Origin: Argentina anserina
Taxonomy: Eukaryota > Streptophyta > Magnoliopsida > Rosales > Rosaceae
Length of the DNA: 64,000 nt
Assembly (NCBI RefSeq): GCF_933775445.1
Contig: NC_065878.1
Location: 15,945,395 to 16,009,394, forward strand
Direction: 5' to 3'
The notes below the pieces were generated by a model. That model did no database searches and was not told where the DNA came from. It worked only from the letters and a program-made list of their open reading frames with translations. Made by a program: the position numbers and the translations under genes. Shown piece by piece: positions 33,793 to 46,084 of the stretch. Each line of letters starts with the position of its first letter. The first letter of the stretch is position 1.

Positions 33793-36700
33793 ATGGCGCA
33801 CAGCCAGTGTGACTCGTCATCGATTTCTCGTGCGGATACAGGTGGGTTGGTTTGCTCGGTAAATTTGAGCAGAGATACAAAATGTTCAAACTGTTTTGGT
33901 TTGCTTGGTAATTTGGTTTCTGTTTCTGGGTTCTGGCCTTAATGTGACAAAGTTTGCATCTTTGTGAATATTGTATGATAGGTTCTGGAGGTGCTTTGTA
34001 TACAGAGCTATGGAAGCTATGTGCAGGGCCACTGGTGGATGTGCCCAGTCCTGGGGAGAGAGTGTTCTATTTTCCTCAGGGTCATATGGAACAAGTAAGC
34101 TCCCCTTAAATTCCACTGTTATATTTCTTTTTGAATGTTTGCATTGTTTATTGATGGATCAAAATCTGTTATTTTTGCTCTTTTCTGAAAATTTTGATGG
34201 GTTTTTGCAGCTGGAAGCATCAACAAACCAGGAACTGAATCAGCAAATCCCTCGGTTTAATATACCTTCTAAGATCCTTTGTCGTGTGGTTAACGTTCAA
34301 TTACTGGTACTGTGTTTCAGATCGTAGTTTTCTATCTAAAGCTATGTGCTTTACAATTTTGTCTACTGTGTCAGCTGGCAAATTGGTTTCATTCAAATTT
34401 GATTAACTTTCAGGCTGAAAGAGAAAGCGATGAGGTTTATGCTCAGATCACCTTGCACCCAGAATCAGATGTAAGATACATGTTTTTCTTTTGATTTATT
34501 TATTGTTTTTTTTCTAACTTGCTCTCTTGGTAGCTAAGGGAAAAAGGAACAAAAGAACAGAAATAGTTTGTGACCAAAATTTTGGTGAAGTTTGGGCTCC
34601 AGAAACTAATCTAGAGTTAATTTTTGAGTCAATTTTCAGACTTTGTAAAGGTTCTTTCTTTTCTTCCCTCATTCTTCTTTGGGTTGGTATTTACAGCAAA
34701 GTGAACCTACAAGTCCTGATCCATGTGTACCAGAGCCTCCAACACCGGCTAGTTATTCGTTTTGCAAGATTTTGACAGCTTCTGATACAAGCACCCATGG
34801 AGGATTCTCAGTTCTTCGGAAGCATGCTAATGATTGCTTGCCTCCATTGGTGTGTATTCCCATTTTTGTTTCTGGGATGCTAGTATGTTTTTTGTTTTTG
34901 TTTTCTTTTTACTCCATCTCATATTCACCACTGGTTTTCATTTCATTAGGATATGAACCAAGCAACTCCAACTCAGGAATTGGTTGCCAAAGATCTTCAT
35001 GGGTATGAGTGGAGATTTAAGCATATCTTCAGAGGTATTTCCAGTGACATCACAAACTTACTTTGCCATTGAATGTGGATATTGATTTTCGCTACTAGTT
35101 GAGTTATGTCAAATTCTGTAACAATTAATTAAATGCAGAACCAATATTTTTAGGCAAGTTTAATCTAGGAACTCTCATGTATTCCTTTGGTTCTGGACTT
35201 ATGTGTCTATTTGATTTTGAACATCAGGTCAACCGCGGAGGCATTTACTTACTACAGGATGGAGTACATTTGTCACTTCCAAAAGATTGGTTGCTGGTGA
35301 TGCATTTGTGTTTTTGAGGTATATGCTGAGTTGTTTTTTTTAGAGTTATGATTAAGGTGTGTGTCTCCTGTTTTTGACTAGGTTGTGTTAACAAACTCCT
35401 GTTTGTAGGGGTGGTAATGGGGAACTACGAGTTGGGGTACGGCGTCTTGCTCGTCAACAGACTCCCATGCCTTCATCAGTGATATCCAGCCAGAGCATGC
35501 ATCTTGGAGTGCTTGCAACTGCTTCTCATGCCGTCATGACTTCAACTCTATTTGTTGTCTATTACAAGCCCAGGTTGACAGATGCCTCCATTTATTCTCT
35601 AATTTAGGAGTTGTCTATTAACTCGAAATTATATATTCATCCACCCTTTTCTTTTATCAGGACGAGCCAATTTATTGTTGGCTTAAACAAATATCTTGAA
35701 GCCATCAACAATAAGTTTTCTGTTGGCATGCGCTTCAAAATGAGATTTGAGGGCGAAGACTCACCGGAAAGAAGGTACGTGTAATAAGTTACTGGCTGAC
35801 TGGCTGTTAATGTTTTCTTTTTCCTTTCAGTATACTCAACTTGATTGAAATTGATTTCCTAATTCAATTGGACAGATTCACTGGCACTATAGTAGGGGTT
35901 GGGGATTTATCGCCTCACTGGTCCGAATCTAAATGGCGATCTCTAAAGGTTAAGATATGTTATTGAGCTGTCCATTGGAGTGCTAATTAGTATATTGTCT
36001 ATATGTGCTCACTTCTTATCCTTTCAGGTTCAATGGGATGAACATGCCACAGTACCAAGGCCGGATAGGGTTTCTCCGTGGGAGATGGAGCCATTTGTAG
36101 CATCTGTTCCATTAAATCTTGCTCAACCAGCACTAAAGAGCAAAAGGCCTAAAACTGTTGAAATTGCATCATCAGGTACATAAGCTTGCAATGAGTATTC
36201 ATTTTAAAAATTGTGGATCTGTTGATGGTGTCTTGACTTCTTCAATGGAATGTAGAAATTACCACCAATTCAACTGCTTCACCTTTATGGTATCAAGGGT
36301 CAAACCAGTCTGCTGAGCCAAATCATTTAGGTGGTGTTGCTGAAGTCCAAAGCTCTGGTAGCCAGGCTGCCTGGCCCCCGAGGCAGAAAGAGAGCAATGG
36401 TAGCAGCTATTCTAGCCGAATAATCTGTGCAGAGGGCATCTGGTCTTATTCTCCAAATGTGAATGTCTCTTTAAGCCTATTTGCAGACTCAAAAGAGGGC
36501 AACAAGAATGTTACTACGGGGTCCACACTGCCTGGCTTCTCCTCCCCTCCTTCGAAACCATGCAATGGCTCAGTGCAGGACCAGCTGGAAACAGGGAAAA
36601 AGTCTGAGTCTTCTTCAGGATTTCGGTTGTTTGGTTATGATGTGCCAAACTCAACTACTGCCAGTCTCCATGAGAGAGAGTCAATGTTTACAACAGCATC

Positions 36701-37333
36701 CTGTGGTGCCAAAGGACCTAATCTGGCTGCTGATCAGGGCCTGGATAATGCACAAATTTCAAAAGATCATATGCAAGTTCTACCAGATATGCCTCCAATT
36801 GAGACACAAAGCAAGCAGGGATCCACTGTTTCAACCAGATCTCGTACTAAGGTAAAGTGAGAGACTGCTGGTTTTTGTTTGAAATACTTCATTGCTTTGA
36901 AGTTGCATCTCATGTGCTCTTATTTTCTATTGAGAAGGTGCATATGGAAGGGGTTGCAGTTGGTCGTGCTGTGGACTTGACTGCATTGAAGGGTTATGAT
37001 GATCTAATTGATGAGCTAGAGAAAATGTTTGAGATCAAAGGAGAGCTTCGTCCAGCAAACAAATGGGCAGTTGTTTTTACTGATGATGAGAACGACATGA
37101 TGCTTCTTGGTGATGATCAGTGGCAGTAAGTCACCTAAGATTTGATATACTGCGCTAATACATTTTGTCATATTTAATCCCAACTGACTGAGAAAATATC
37201 AATTTTTTTGCCCTGCAGAGATTTTTGCCGGACTGTGAAGAAGATATTCATCTATTCAAGTGATCACGTTCAGATGCTCAGACAAGGCAAGCTAAAAAGT
37301 TCAGCATTTTTGTGTGAGGAGACTGTTAACTAG
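33793..37333 (+). CDS. ARF: Auxin response factor, class B (ARF9/11/18-like), 14 coding exons
   Basis: Repressor-type auxin response factor, 680 residues, nuclear, binding TGTC-type auxin response elements. Coding exons: 33793-33841, 33982-34094, 34211-34306, 34414-34470, 34697-34849, 34950-35034, 35228-35318, 35409-35573, 35661-35774, 35876-35948, 36028-36175, 36256-36851, 36938-37125, 37219-37333. All junctions are GT/AG and keep frame. The N-terminal flank has [20 protein letters not shown]. The B3 domain spans ~126-228 ([40 protein letters not shown]). The auxin_resp dimerisation region is ~250-332. The middle region is Ser/Gly-rich, not Gln-rich, and carries RLFGYDV (R505), resembling the TOPLESS-recruiting RLFG motif. 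The PB1 domain for Aux/IAA pairing is at ~581-665 with GRAVDL and the acidic [16 protein letters not shown]. The start follows a microsatellite-rich leader. Clade assignment is inferred. Confidence 0.95.
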
Positions 37334-40300
37334 ATACATGTCCTTTTTCATTGTGGTTTTTGTTTAAGCTAGTTGGTAGTCGGGTTGCTCATACTTTTGA
37401 GCATGATCTGGGTTGCCAATTTCATGCCAGAAGCAGGGCACCCACTTAATCAGTTTTAGTAAAATCTCAAAGTGTGCGGTTTGTGGTTAACATCAGTAGT
37501 AGGCCTGTAAAGATCCATATATATGTTTGGAATTTGGTGTTTAGTCCTTTGTTGCATCATTGGGTGGAAAGCTGTGTGTCATGCTTTTCATTTTACAATT
37601 TGTTCTAAGCTTAAATGAAGACTGAAGACTTTCTAGGAATGAAAGTGATGAAAAACAAAAGAAGGAAAAAAGGCATGCAAAGCAGGTATGAATGATGTGT
37701 TGATCAAGAACTGGATTAGGTAAAGAGAGGCAAGTGAGGGAACAATTGGCATCTTTCGCTTTCTGGGGTGTCTGAATTGTGGATGCAAGTGTTGTTTTCA
37801 TGAAGATCATCACTTGTTCTAAAAGAGGTCCTATGGAGAAAAAGGGTGAAAAGGAAGTGTGCAAAAGGTCTGAAATCCTCGTGACAATGACATACAAGAT
37901 TTCGGAGCATTATTATTGTCTCCCATTTCGAATCAGTCACACCTACTCTTTCCATTGTTTAAAAGAAACGGAAAAGAAAACACCAATAACCTTCCCCAGT
38001 CAAATGTGGTATGCAGTATAACGCTGGTTGTTATGACTTATGAGTATGATACTGGAACTTGGAGAAGACATATAAAATCATCCCCATGTTTGACAAGCAT
38101 ATCTTCTGCATTAAAATTGTACACACACAAGAGCGCAGTTGTTATTTAAAGATGCTGATAATAGCCCTTCCTTTTTTTATTTTGTGGACATATAATAGCC
38201 CTTCCTTATATAAGAAAAAGATAATGCAGCAATTACAGCACCGGCTTCAGAACCTGTAGAGTGCAGACAATGCCATATGAATAAACAGGATTGAAACAAG
38301 CAAGCTGGAATCAAGAGAAGTAGGAGTAGGAAGACAAGGCTCATCTCGTCGAGAAAAATGAAGAATGAAGGACAAGCTGATAATTCCCAATGGCTTACTG
38401 AATATTCCCTAGTGTTTTGTTACATTTCTCTAATCTTCTTTCCAAGGAAATGCATGAAGAGGAAAGGAATAACAAGACCAATCGGTTACAACTTACAACT
38501 AAATAAACTAAAGAAAATAGGTTGTCCAAGTTTTGTAAACAGTAGAAAAGAAGCAGATAGAACACATAGCCAGTTTGATAATTTCTTTTCTGCTAATATT
38601 AGTTGTGTTTAGCTTCATGAAAGTACTAACTACATTGTGCTTAGTTGCCCTAGTGTTTTAAGTATCTGAAGACCCAGACTAAATCTTTGCTGGCAGCATA
38701 ATGAGTATACAATGGAGTTTTTTTTTTTTTTTGAATCGCAATATGCATGATGTTTAGGATCGATCGAATAGATTTAGAAGTTGAGACAGTAAATGCCAAG
38801 GATCTCAGTGGAGTATTTGGATCCCACATCGAGAATAAATCGTATGAAATAAAGACTTAGATAAACCTTTCTTATTGCCGAGTCTTGTGGCGGAGACTTG
38901 TAACCAACCGGGGCATTAAAGTGATTGATGGGTGTGGATCTTTGCTCACCTCGGTGAGGGCACACTAAGCACGCCCCAACACCCTCGGGTTAGAGGGCAA
39001 ACCACAAAATGATGTCCAGATTGGGAGTCCCACAAACTAACATGGTCACCACCTCGGCGTGCTGTTGAGAATATGCCCTCATCCTACGTTGTCTTGATTT
39101 GTTCACAATTACCGCTTTTTTCTTTTCTTTTTTTGATTAGAGAAGGTAATAGTTACAACTGCGCCTATGTGGGTGGGTGCAACACTGAGCAGCTGGAAAT
39201 CAAGGAGAACGTACAAGCTTCCTAACGTAAAGCCATAAGTCCATATAACTAGGACAATTGAATAGGAATAAGAATTTAAATTCCCACAAACCTCTCTTGT
39301 ATGCTACCTTGATTCGGTTCCTAACACAGAAGTAACACTCATTCAGTTTGCCTCAGTATATATATCGGTATATCCTCCACATTGATCGAGCTAATTAGCT
39401 TGTTCATGTTAGATTCATTATTCATATATCGTCCATTAATTGTGTTGGGGGATGTCCAAGTGGGAAGGAGACCACGAGGTCAACTGCCCACTTAAAATAT
39501 CTACTGTGCGTCTAACCCTGATCAGCTGCATATCAGCGTAAAATGGACAATTCAACAATGTGAAGTATAAAGATGGTCAATGCAATTAGGCATAGAAGTG
39601 AGGATGCTCCCTGCCGAGACGGTCCGGCCATGACCATTTAAAATGTGGCCGGAGATCGATCTAGTTTGTGGAAAAAAGAAGAGGCCGTTGTTCATGATAT
39701 AGGAAGATGACTGTAGAAGGTTGAGTTGGAATTAATACTTTGAGCATGAAGTTGATAAGTATCAATGTTGAGTCTCTCCATCTGGTTTTGCCCTAATATG
39801 TTTTGGGCTAGCTTCATCCTATTTTCAATACAAAATCCTAACATTGTACATACATTTGTATAAAAACTCGAGTGATAATAGTCTCGATCATTTCAAATCG
39901 TACATCACAGTTATATGGATCCCATAGATCAAGACAACCTCATCACCTCGACATGCTTTCAGGAACAAATCCAGAATGACTTGTTAAATTTAATCACTAA
40001 ATCAACCTAAAATGGTCGCACACAGACAAGTAGGTTTAGACATGACATGACTATTGAGCTTGAAACTCAAGTAGAAAATGCTTCTCAACAATCAACATGT
40101 ATATAATCTGGTTAACTCTATCATCGTATATTCGTAATCTAGCAAACCTCTTGTTCGTTTACTTGTTTCCATTTGATCCTTGTTAAAGCCAATAACTCAT
40201 TGACTGAAATCAAGCCTTGACATAGCATCAGTTTAGGCTTTATTGTAGATTTAATGTAAATGCATATCAGTTTCTGATTTGGAGTAATTGCTCTTTATTT

Positions 40301-40507
40301 TCTCATTTTAACAGTAGCACTAATTTAGCATAGTTTTTTTTATGACTAATTTAGCATAGTTGCTGCTATATAATCTGAATACTTGTAATTAGAAAGTCAA
40401 TGGAAATCATATTCCACATGGTATTGGTAATTTAGGTGTTTATCGATCCTTCTTTCCTTCTCGTTTCATCCCAAACCTTTATTTGGTCTACCATCAATTC
40501 TTTTTCA
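37334..40507. other. ARF 3' flank and intergenic DNA
   Basis: The first several hundred bases are probably ARF 3' UTR. A T-run lies at about 38716-38732. A GC-richer block at 38800-39100 with 'atcccacatcg' resembles small LTR sequence but has no clear ends. Frames at 37541-38259 overlap on both strands and have no recognisable content. Confidence 0.3.
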
Positions 40508-40544
40508 TACTCAATCCGGAAGTAAAATTTGCTCTCCACTCTTA

Positions 40545-43500
40545 GGGCTAGTTTGGTATTGTTACGACTTTAAAAAAAATCTATTTCTACTGTTCTAAAA
40601 AAAAATAAACTTTGAACTAAAACAGGTTTATGTTTGGTAAATATTACTTTTATAAACGTTGTTAGTAAATAAATTATTTGGTAAATTCTTAACAAAACTA
40701 CTATAGATATGGTCAACGATAAAAAAATACATGATTTTGTTTTAACATATTGAGAATGATTATAGATAAAAGAGTTATTTGAGAATTTACAAAAAAAAAT
40801 TAACATTTATTGAGTTTTGAGTAAAAATAGTTTTTAAAAGAAACTTTCGGGTTGCTTCTAAAAGCTACTGTGACTGACCTATAAATTCTATAAAAAAACT
40901 GATTTTTTAGATGTAGTAACCCGAATTTTTAGAAACTAAATGTCGAGTATTTTCAAAGTGTTAAACTTGTGAAATTAATTCAAGACGACAATTGGAGGTT
41001 TGCGACATTACGAAACGGAAACGGAAACGTTCTCGGAACGTTTAATATAAAATAAAACGTAACGTTACCGCAACGTATATATCGACTTTTATTCCGTTGC
41101 TCGGTTGCGAAAACTTTCTTCACGAAAGTTGTAGAGCTCGTCGATACGAGTTCGTGAGTATGTAACGCGTTCTAATCGGACGTCGGATGTGGAAGTTATT
41201 AATATCAGAAGTTAGTTTCTGATTTTGAAAACGAGTATAAATAGGATATTTTTGTGTTTAGGGTTTCCATTTCAGGAAACCCATTCTCTCTCTTCACTTC
41301 CGCCTCCCTCTCCCTCTCTCTCACCCTCCCCGAGTCTCTCTCTCCCTCCCTCACTGCCCACTGGCGAACTAACCTCACCGGCCGCCGTGAGTCTCACCAC
41401 CCACCCCAAAGGCGTCGCACGACCACCCTCAGTCATCCCTGGACGCGACGAGCCGCGATTCGCCACACCGAAGCTCTCCGAAGATATCAAGCTTCTGCAA
41501 AACTGCCGCCGCTCGAACCACCACCTCCGACGACTCAAGGACTCGGAGGAGAGCACCTCAACACCGATCCTCACCCTTGGCACCCTCTGCCACCAAATTA
41601 AGGGTCAAATCGCATCGGTTCGAGTTCATTCCGAAGGATAGAACATTGTCGGCGATCCGAGCCTCTTCAGTGCTAGATCGGAGTTGGTAGCTTCAAATCG
41701 AGGTATGGTTGATGTAATTGATGGATTGTGTGTGTTTGTTGTTGGATTTTGAATGGTTTGGAGGCAGATCGGAGGAGGTGAGGAGAGTGAGGATACCGCC
41801 GCGTTAGGCGGCGCGTGGGGGAGCGTAGGAGGGGTAGGAGGCGGTGTGAGACCGTGGGAAGGAAAACAGAGGTTTTGGGGGCGGCGGTGGCGTCATACGC
41901 GCCTTGGTTGGTGTCGGCGCGTGGGCCCCACGCGCTGCCACAGTTAGTGGCGTGAGCCCCACGCGCCGCCACGTGCGGCGGCGTGAACAGTGATTCCGAG
42001 AATGGTAATTTTATAATATATTTTTACGTACGGTAAATGTAAAAAGGTGAATTACATACGGTAAATGTAAATTTTATTTACATTCGGTAAATGTAAATTT
42101 AAATTACTTTTAGTAAAGGTAAAAAGTAATTTTGGAAGGGTAATAGGTAATTATTATTTACTGAGACAATACGTACATTTGAATAGTATTTATACATACA
42201 GAAATACGTAAACAGTATGTACTCGCACATCGATACGTATTTGATGTATATTTGTACATTAATACATAAATAGTAAATACGTGAATAGTAACCGTGAACA
42301 GTAAATTCGTAAACCGAAAATTGCTGAACAGTAACCGATTATTACTGTTTCGGCATTTAAAGGTTTACGAAACGTTTCTAAATCCTTTTCTTATCTTTTC
42401 AAGGTGATCGATAAATCAAGGAAATGAATTATCTTCGGAAATTGTGGAATTACGCTCGAGTCAATAAGGTGAGTAAAATCTCACATATTTACGAATCTAC
42501 CCTTGCTGTAAATTCAAGATTTTTGCAAGAGTTTTAAATATTGAAATACGACATGTATATGATATAGTGGAATATATATATTCGTATAAATGGTAAATAA
42601 GTACTTATATATATAGTTTGTTATATTATATACTGTTATGCATTCATTGGAATTAGTCATTTCGATGACGAGAATTATATGACGAGCATGTGAATTAAAT
42701 TGTACGATATGATGTGAGATTATTGTACGTGATTTTAATATGTGTTTGTTAAACGTTTTGTCTTCAGACGTGTTTACGAATTATGACACGTATACGATAT
42801 AGTGGATTATATATATATTGTATAAATGGTAAATAAGTACATATATATATATATAGTTTGCTATATAATGTACTGTTATGATTTTATCGTGATGATGTCA
42901 TTTCGATGACATGATTTTATCGAGCATGTGATTTTGATTTGTACAATATGAGGTGAGATTATTGTACGTGATTTTAACATGGAGATTGTTAAAATATTGA
43001 TTTGTCTTCGGACTTGATGTTTGTACAATATGATGTGAGATTATTGTACGTGTTTGGCAAGTCGGAACCTAGCCTTTGGTCGGGCGAAAGTTACGATACA
43101 GTTAGAGCTCTAGTCTGTCTGCCGTAGTACTGCATGTGAAGTAACGGGTGGTTATCTGCTCATGGGTACTCAGATTGTTTTGGATGTTGGGTAGCGGGTG
43201 ACTATCCAATATCAGCGGTGTATTACGAGAGGGGTAACAGATGTGTACCAGCGTTCTTGGTACCCGTATTATAAATGCATTTGGGTAACCAGAAGGGTTA
43301 CTTAATTTCTCATGAGCGTTTCATTTCATATTTCTTTGGGACAACCAGATGGGCCGTCCATTGACTCATGAGGGCATTTATATTTGTTGATTTGTGATTT
43401 TTCGTATATCTTGATATGCGAATTATATTTTCATTTTACTCATACGAGCTATAAGCTTACCGGGTTTGTGTTTACAATCCCGGTGCTCCAATTCGATGGC

Positions 43501-43895
43501 GTAGTGGATAACTCTGCAGGTGTGGATTAGTGGGAATTGACGTACCGCTCAGTGGACTTGAAGTTATTTATCTCCAGCTGGTGTGAGGATTTTGTCTGAC
43601 TATTTTGTGAGTTTGTTGTGAGGATTACGCAATTCCATTGTTATAATATTGAATTATAATTTGGGTTGTAATAATCGGTTTGACTGAGTTGTATTTTGAA
43701 CTCAGAGATGATCCGCTGTGGCATTTTAAATGATTTCGATTCTTTGAGATTGTTTGGTGTTTAACGATTTTGAAATTTTGAGTTTTTATACTCGAAATTT
43801 TGGGGTCGTTACATTAGAAGTTACCAAACACTATGAATTTAAAAGTCAATCTATAAGCTGATTTTTTTTGAAGTGAAACTATACTAAACTAGGCC
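40545..43895. mobile_element. Tourist-like MITE split by a solo LTR
   Basis: The ends are gggctagtttggta and (inverted) tactaaactaggcc, with TTA on both sides (40542-40544 and 43896-43898), as in PIF/Harbinger MITEs. Without the LTR at 40912-43813 and its duplication the element is about 440 bp. It lies inside the left arm of the surrounding MULE. Confidence 0.7.
40912..43813 (+). mobile_element. Solo LTR, 2.9 kb
   Basis: It begins TGTAGTAACCCGA and ends GGGGTCGTTACA. A perfect 5-bp duplication, ttaga, flanks it (40907-40911 and 43814-43818). A TATA-like tataaat at about 41236 followed by pyrimidine-rich sequence suggests the plus strand is transcribed. Internal near-duplicates ('atatgatgtgagattattgt' style) occur near 42710, 42945 and 43025. 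Reading frames at 41225-41972 lie inside it and are not genes. Long LTRs suggest a Ty3/gypsy family; no internal domain remains to prove it. Confidence 0.85.
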
Positions 43896-44539
43896 TTACT
43901 TCCTCACTTTTATTCCCACCCACCTATACAAATGACATATGTCCATATGATTTAATCACTTTAACCATGTTTCAACATAATTTTGTAATAATATACAAAT
44001 TATTTTTTAATATATCAATTTGTTATTTGTTCTAAACAAAATAGTAAATTACATTATCATCATGAATTACGGAAGAGACTCAAGAGAGCAGTGGTTACCC
44101 AGACGTTTCAAAACAAAGAATCAAGATTTTTGTCTTAAAAAAAAAAAGATTGATTTCTTCTAAAACAGAGAAGCAAGGATTCAAATAGGAAAAAAGAAAA
44201 GATAAAAAAAGGCTCTATATTTTACCGACTGTACGTGTATCATAAGTACTAGGAGTTTCTCCATGTAGCAGTTTCTGTGTGTATCACGACCTCCTTTGTT
44301 AATTGTTTTGCTCTCATAAGTCATAACATATAGCAAAAAAAAAAAAATCGAATTATCATATAATAAAAAAAAGATCGAAACAACGTAAACAAATTCCCGC
44401 TCATTTTTTGAACTAATGATTATTAAGAGATTGTAAAATGAAAAACTCCTAACAAACTAGAAAATTAGAATTAGAAATCCATAAATCAATGTTGAATCTC
44501 TGCAGTCTGCCAAGGAGTAACCAAAATCAATAACAGCAC

Positions 44540-45180
44540 GACTAACTTATTGTAGGAATTGTAACGACCTTACGAAGAAGGAGTCTCCCCAGGTTCAGAA
44601 GAATTTGTACCCTTCTATCGAAGGCCCATGACTGGAAAGCAAGCCAAAGGTCATGAAGCAAGCTCCTCAACCCTAGGCCAAAAACCAAGAAGCCTGGGTC
44701 TGTAATCGATCTGACTCTCATAGCCACCACACCACCTCCGACGTCACCGCTAGAGGTCCAAGCCGCCGCCGCCGTTTGAAATCCATCATACGTGCAAACC
44801 CCAACATCCACAAAACCACCAAAGAGAAATCGAAAAAGATGTCGATATCCATTTTCCATTGAAGAAGATGCCGACACACAATCACCATTGAAAGCATCAA
44901 AATCCCTAACAACCACCGGAGCCATAGCCACCACCGGGTGCGATTGAAACGATGCATCCTCCCCCACCAACCAGCAGAGTCACCAAACTCACCTCCACAA
45001 CAGTAGAAGGAGAAAGAATAAAGGGAATTGACCATCTCGTTGCCTGAGGACAGCCTTGGCTACCATCACTGAGCCTATTGCTCCTACCCTCCAAGACTCC
45101 ACCGCCGCCCAAGATGAGAAGGGTGAGAACGGGAGAGAGAGGAGGCGCATAGGGTTTACAACTCTTTTTACTGTAGACAA
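44540..45180 (-). other. GC-rich block inside the MULE, possible captured sequence
   Basis: Four overlapping minus frames (44542-45180) lie in sequence much richer in G+C than its surroundings, with GGRs and a pyrimidine-rich upstream edge. No domain is recognised. It may be a captured gene fragment (Pack-MULE) or decayed element DNA. Confidence 0.3.
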
Positions 45181-45554
45181 GTGTTAAAAAAACGAAAAAG
45201 TTAGAGGAACACGGGCTTGATCTCTCTCTCTCTCTCTATATATCATGCCTCAGATTATTGACCAAAAAAAAAATGCCTCAGATTAGGATGTATTATTTTC
45301 CTTCTTTCTTCAATACCTTTTGATACTGGATAAATGTTCACAAGACTTTGTGAAAAATTTGCATAACTTGTTTCTCTGTTTTTGAAGAAAGAAAATATTA
45401 GAAAAATATTGATTTATTAGAAAGTAATTAATCTATTATTTTAGAGTTATGGTTAGAGTGATTAAATCAGATGGACATATGTCATTTTGTATAGATGGGT
45501 GGGAATGAAGGTAGAGAAGTTAGAGTGGGGAGCAAATTTGCTTCCTACTCAATT

Positions 45555-46076
45555 CTCAAAGTCATTTTGATTCTTCCCATCCTATGGCTACACTCATGTA
45601 CTGCAATAATCATTACAGCTCTCTAATACCATTTCATAAACGGATAATTAAACAAGGGTAGATGGATTATGTGAGAGATACATGCCGATAATCCTATGGA
45701 TGAAGTAATTTTTTTTTACAATGTAATGTCATGGTCACCATCCATTTAAATTTGATTTTAACTGATTTATATATTTTCAATGAATTTGGAAATGTTGTGT
45801 ATAACATTGAGATGGATGAGAGAGAGTCCCCATGGTTTGCTTGGATGGAGATGATATTGGGCATGGGCGAACTTCCTTTGAAATTTATCTACCAAGGGAA
45901 GAGCATCTGGCTGAAAAGGTCATTTAAGTAGCTTATCGCTGTCTAAACAGGTCAGATCACTACTATTCTATTATGTTTCTGAAATTGTCCAGACATAATG
46001 ACTCAACAAGTCAACATACTGAAGTGTTAGCAATGACAATGTGGAATACTTGTTAATAATGTCATTTTCATCAGTA
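45555..46076. other. Intergenic, no gene seen
   Basis: Sequence between the MULE and the next hAT-like element. A 66-codon frame at 45731-45931 has no recognisable features. Confidence 0.3.
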
Positions 46077-46084
46077 TCTAAAAT

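Larger units (their letters stand above)
40517..45545. mobile_element. Mutator-like element (5.0 kb) holding nested insertions
   Basis: Flanks tactcaatc (40508-40516) and tactcaatt (45546-45554) match at 8 of 9 positions. The left arm, once the insert at 40545-43895 is skipped, reads ggaagtaaaatttgctctcc... then 'cccacccacctatacaaatg'. The right arm in reverse complement reads ggaagcaaatttgctcccc... then 'cccacccatctatacaaaat'. The arms pair for well over 100 bp. No transposase is seen; the centre holds a GC-rich block at 44540-45180. Confidence 0.75.

Noticed and set aside
33653..33889. Minus frame rich in Gln and Arg-Glu
   Set aside because: It reads the (CT)n and (GTT)n microsatellites and the first ARF exon on the wrong strand.
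41225..41972. Several 64-138 codon frames on both strands
   Set aside because: They lie inside the TG...CA solo LTR at 40912-43813 and contain only Pro/Ser-rich low-complexity sequence.
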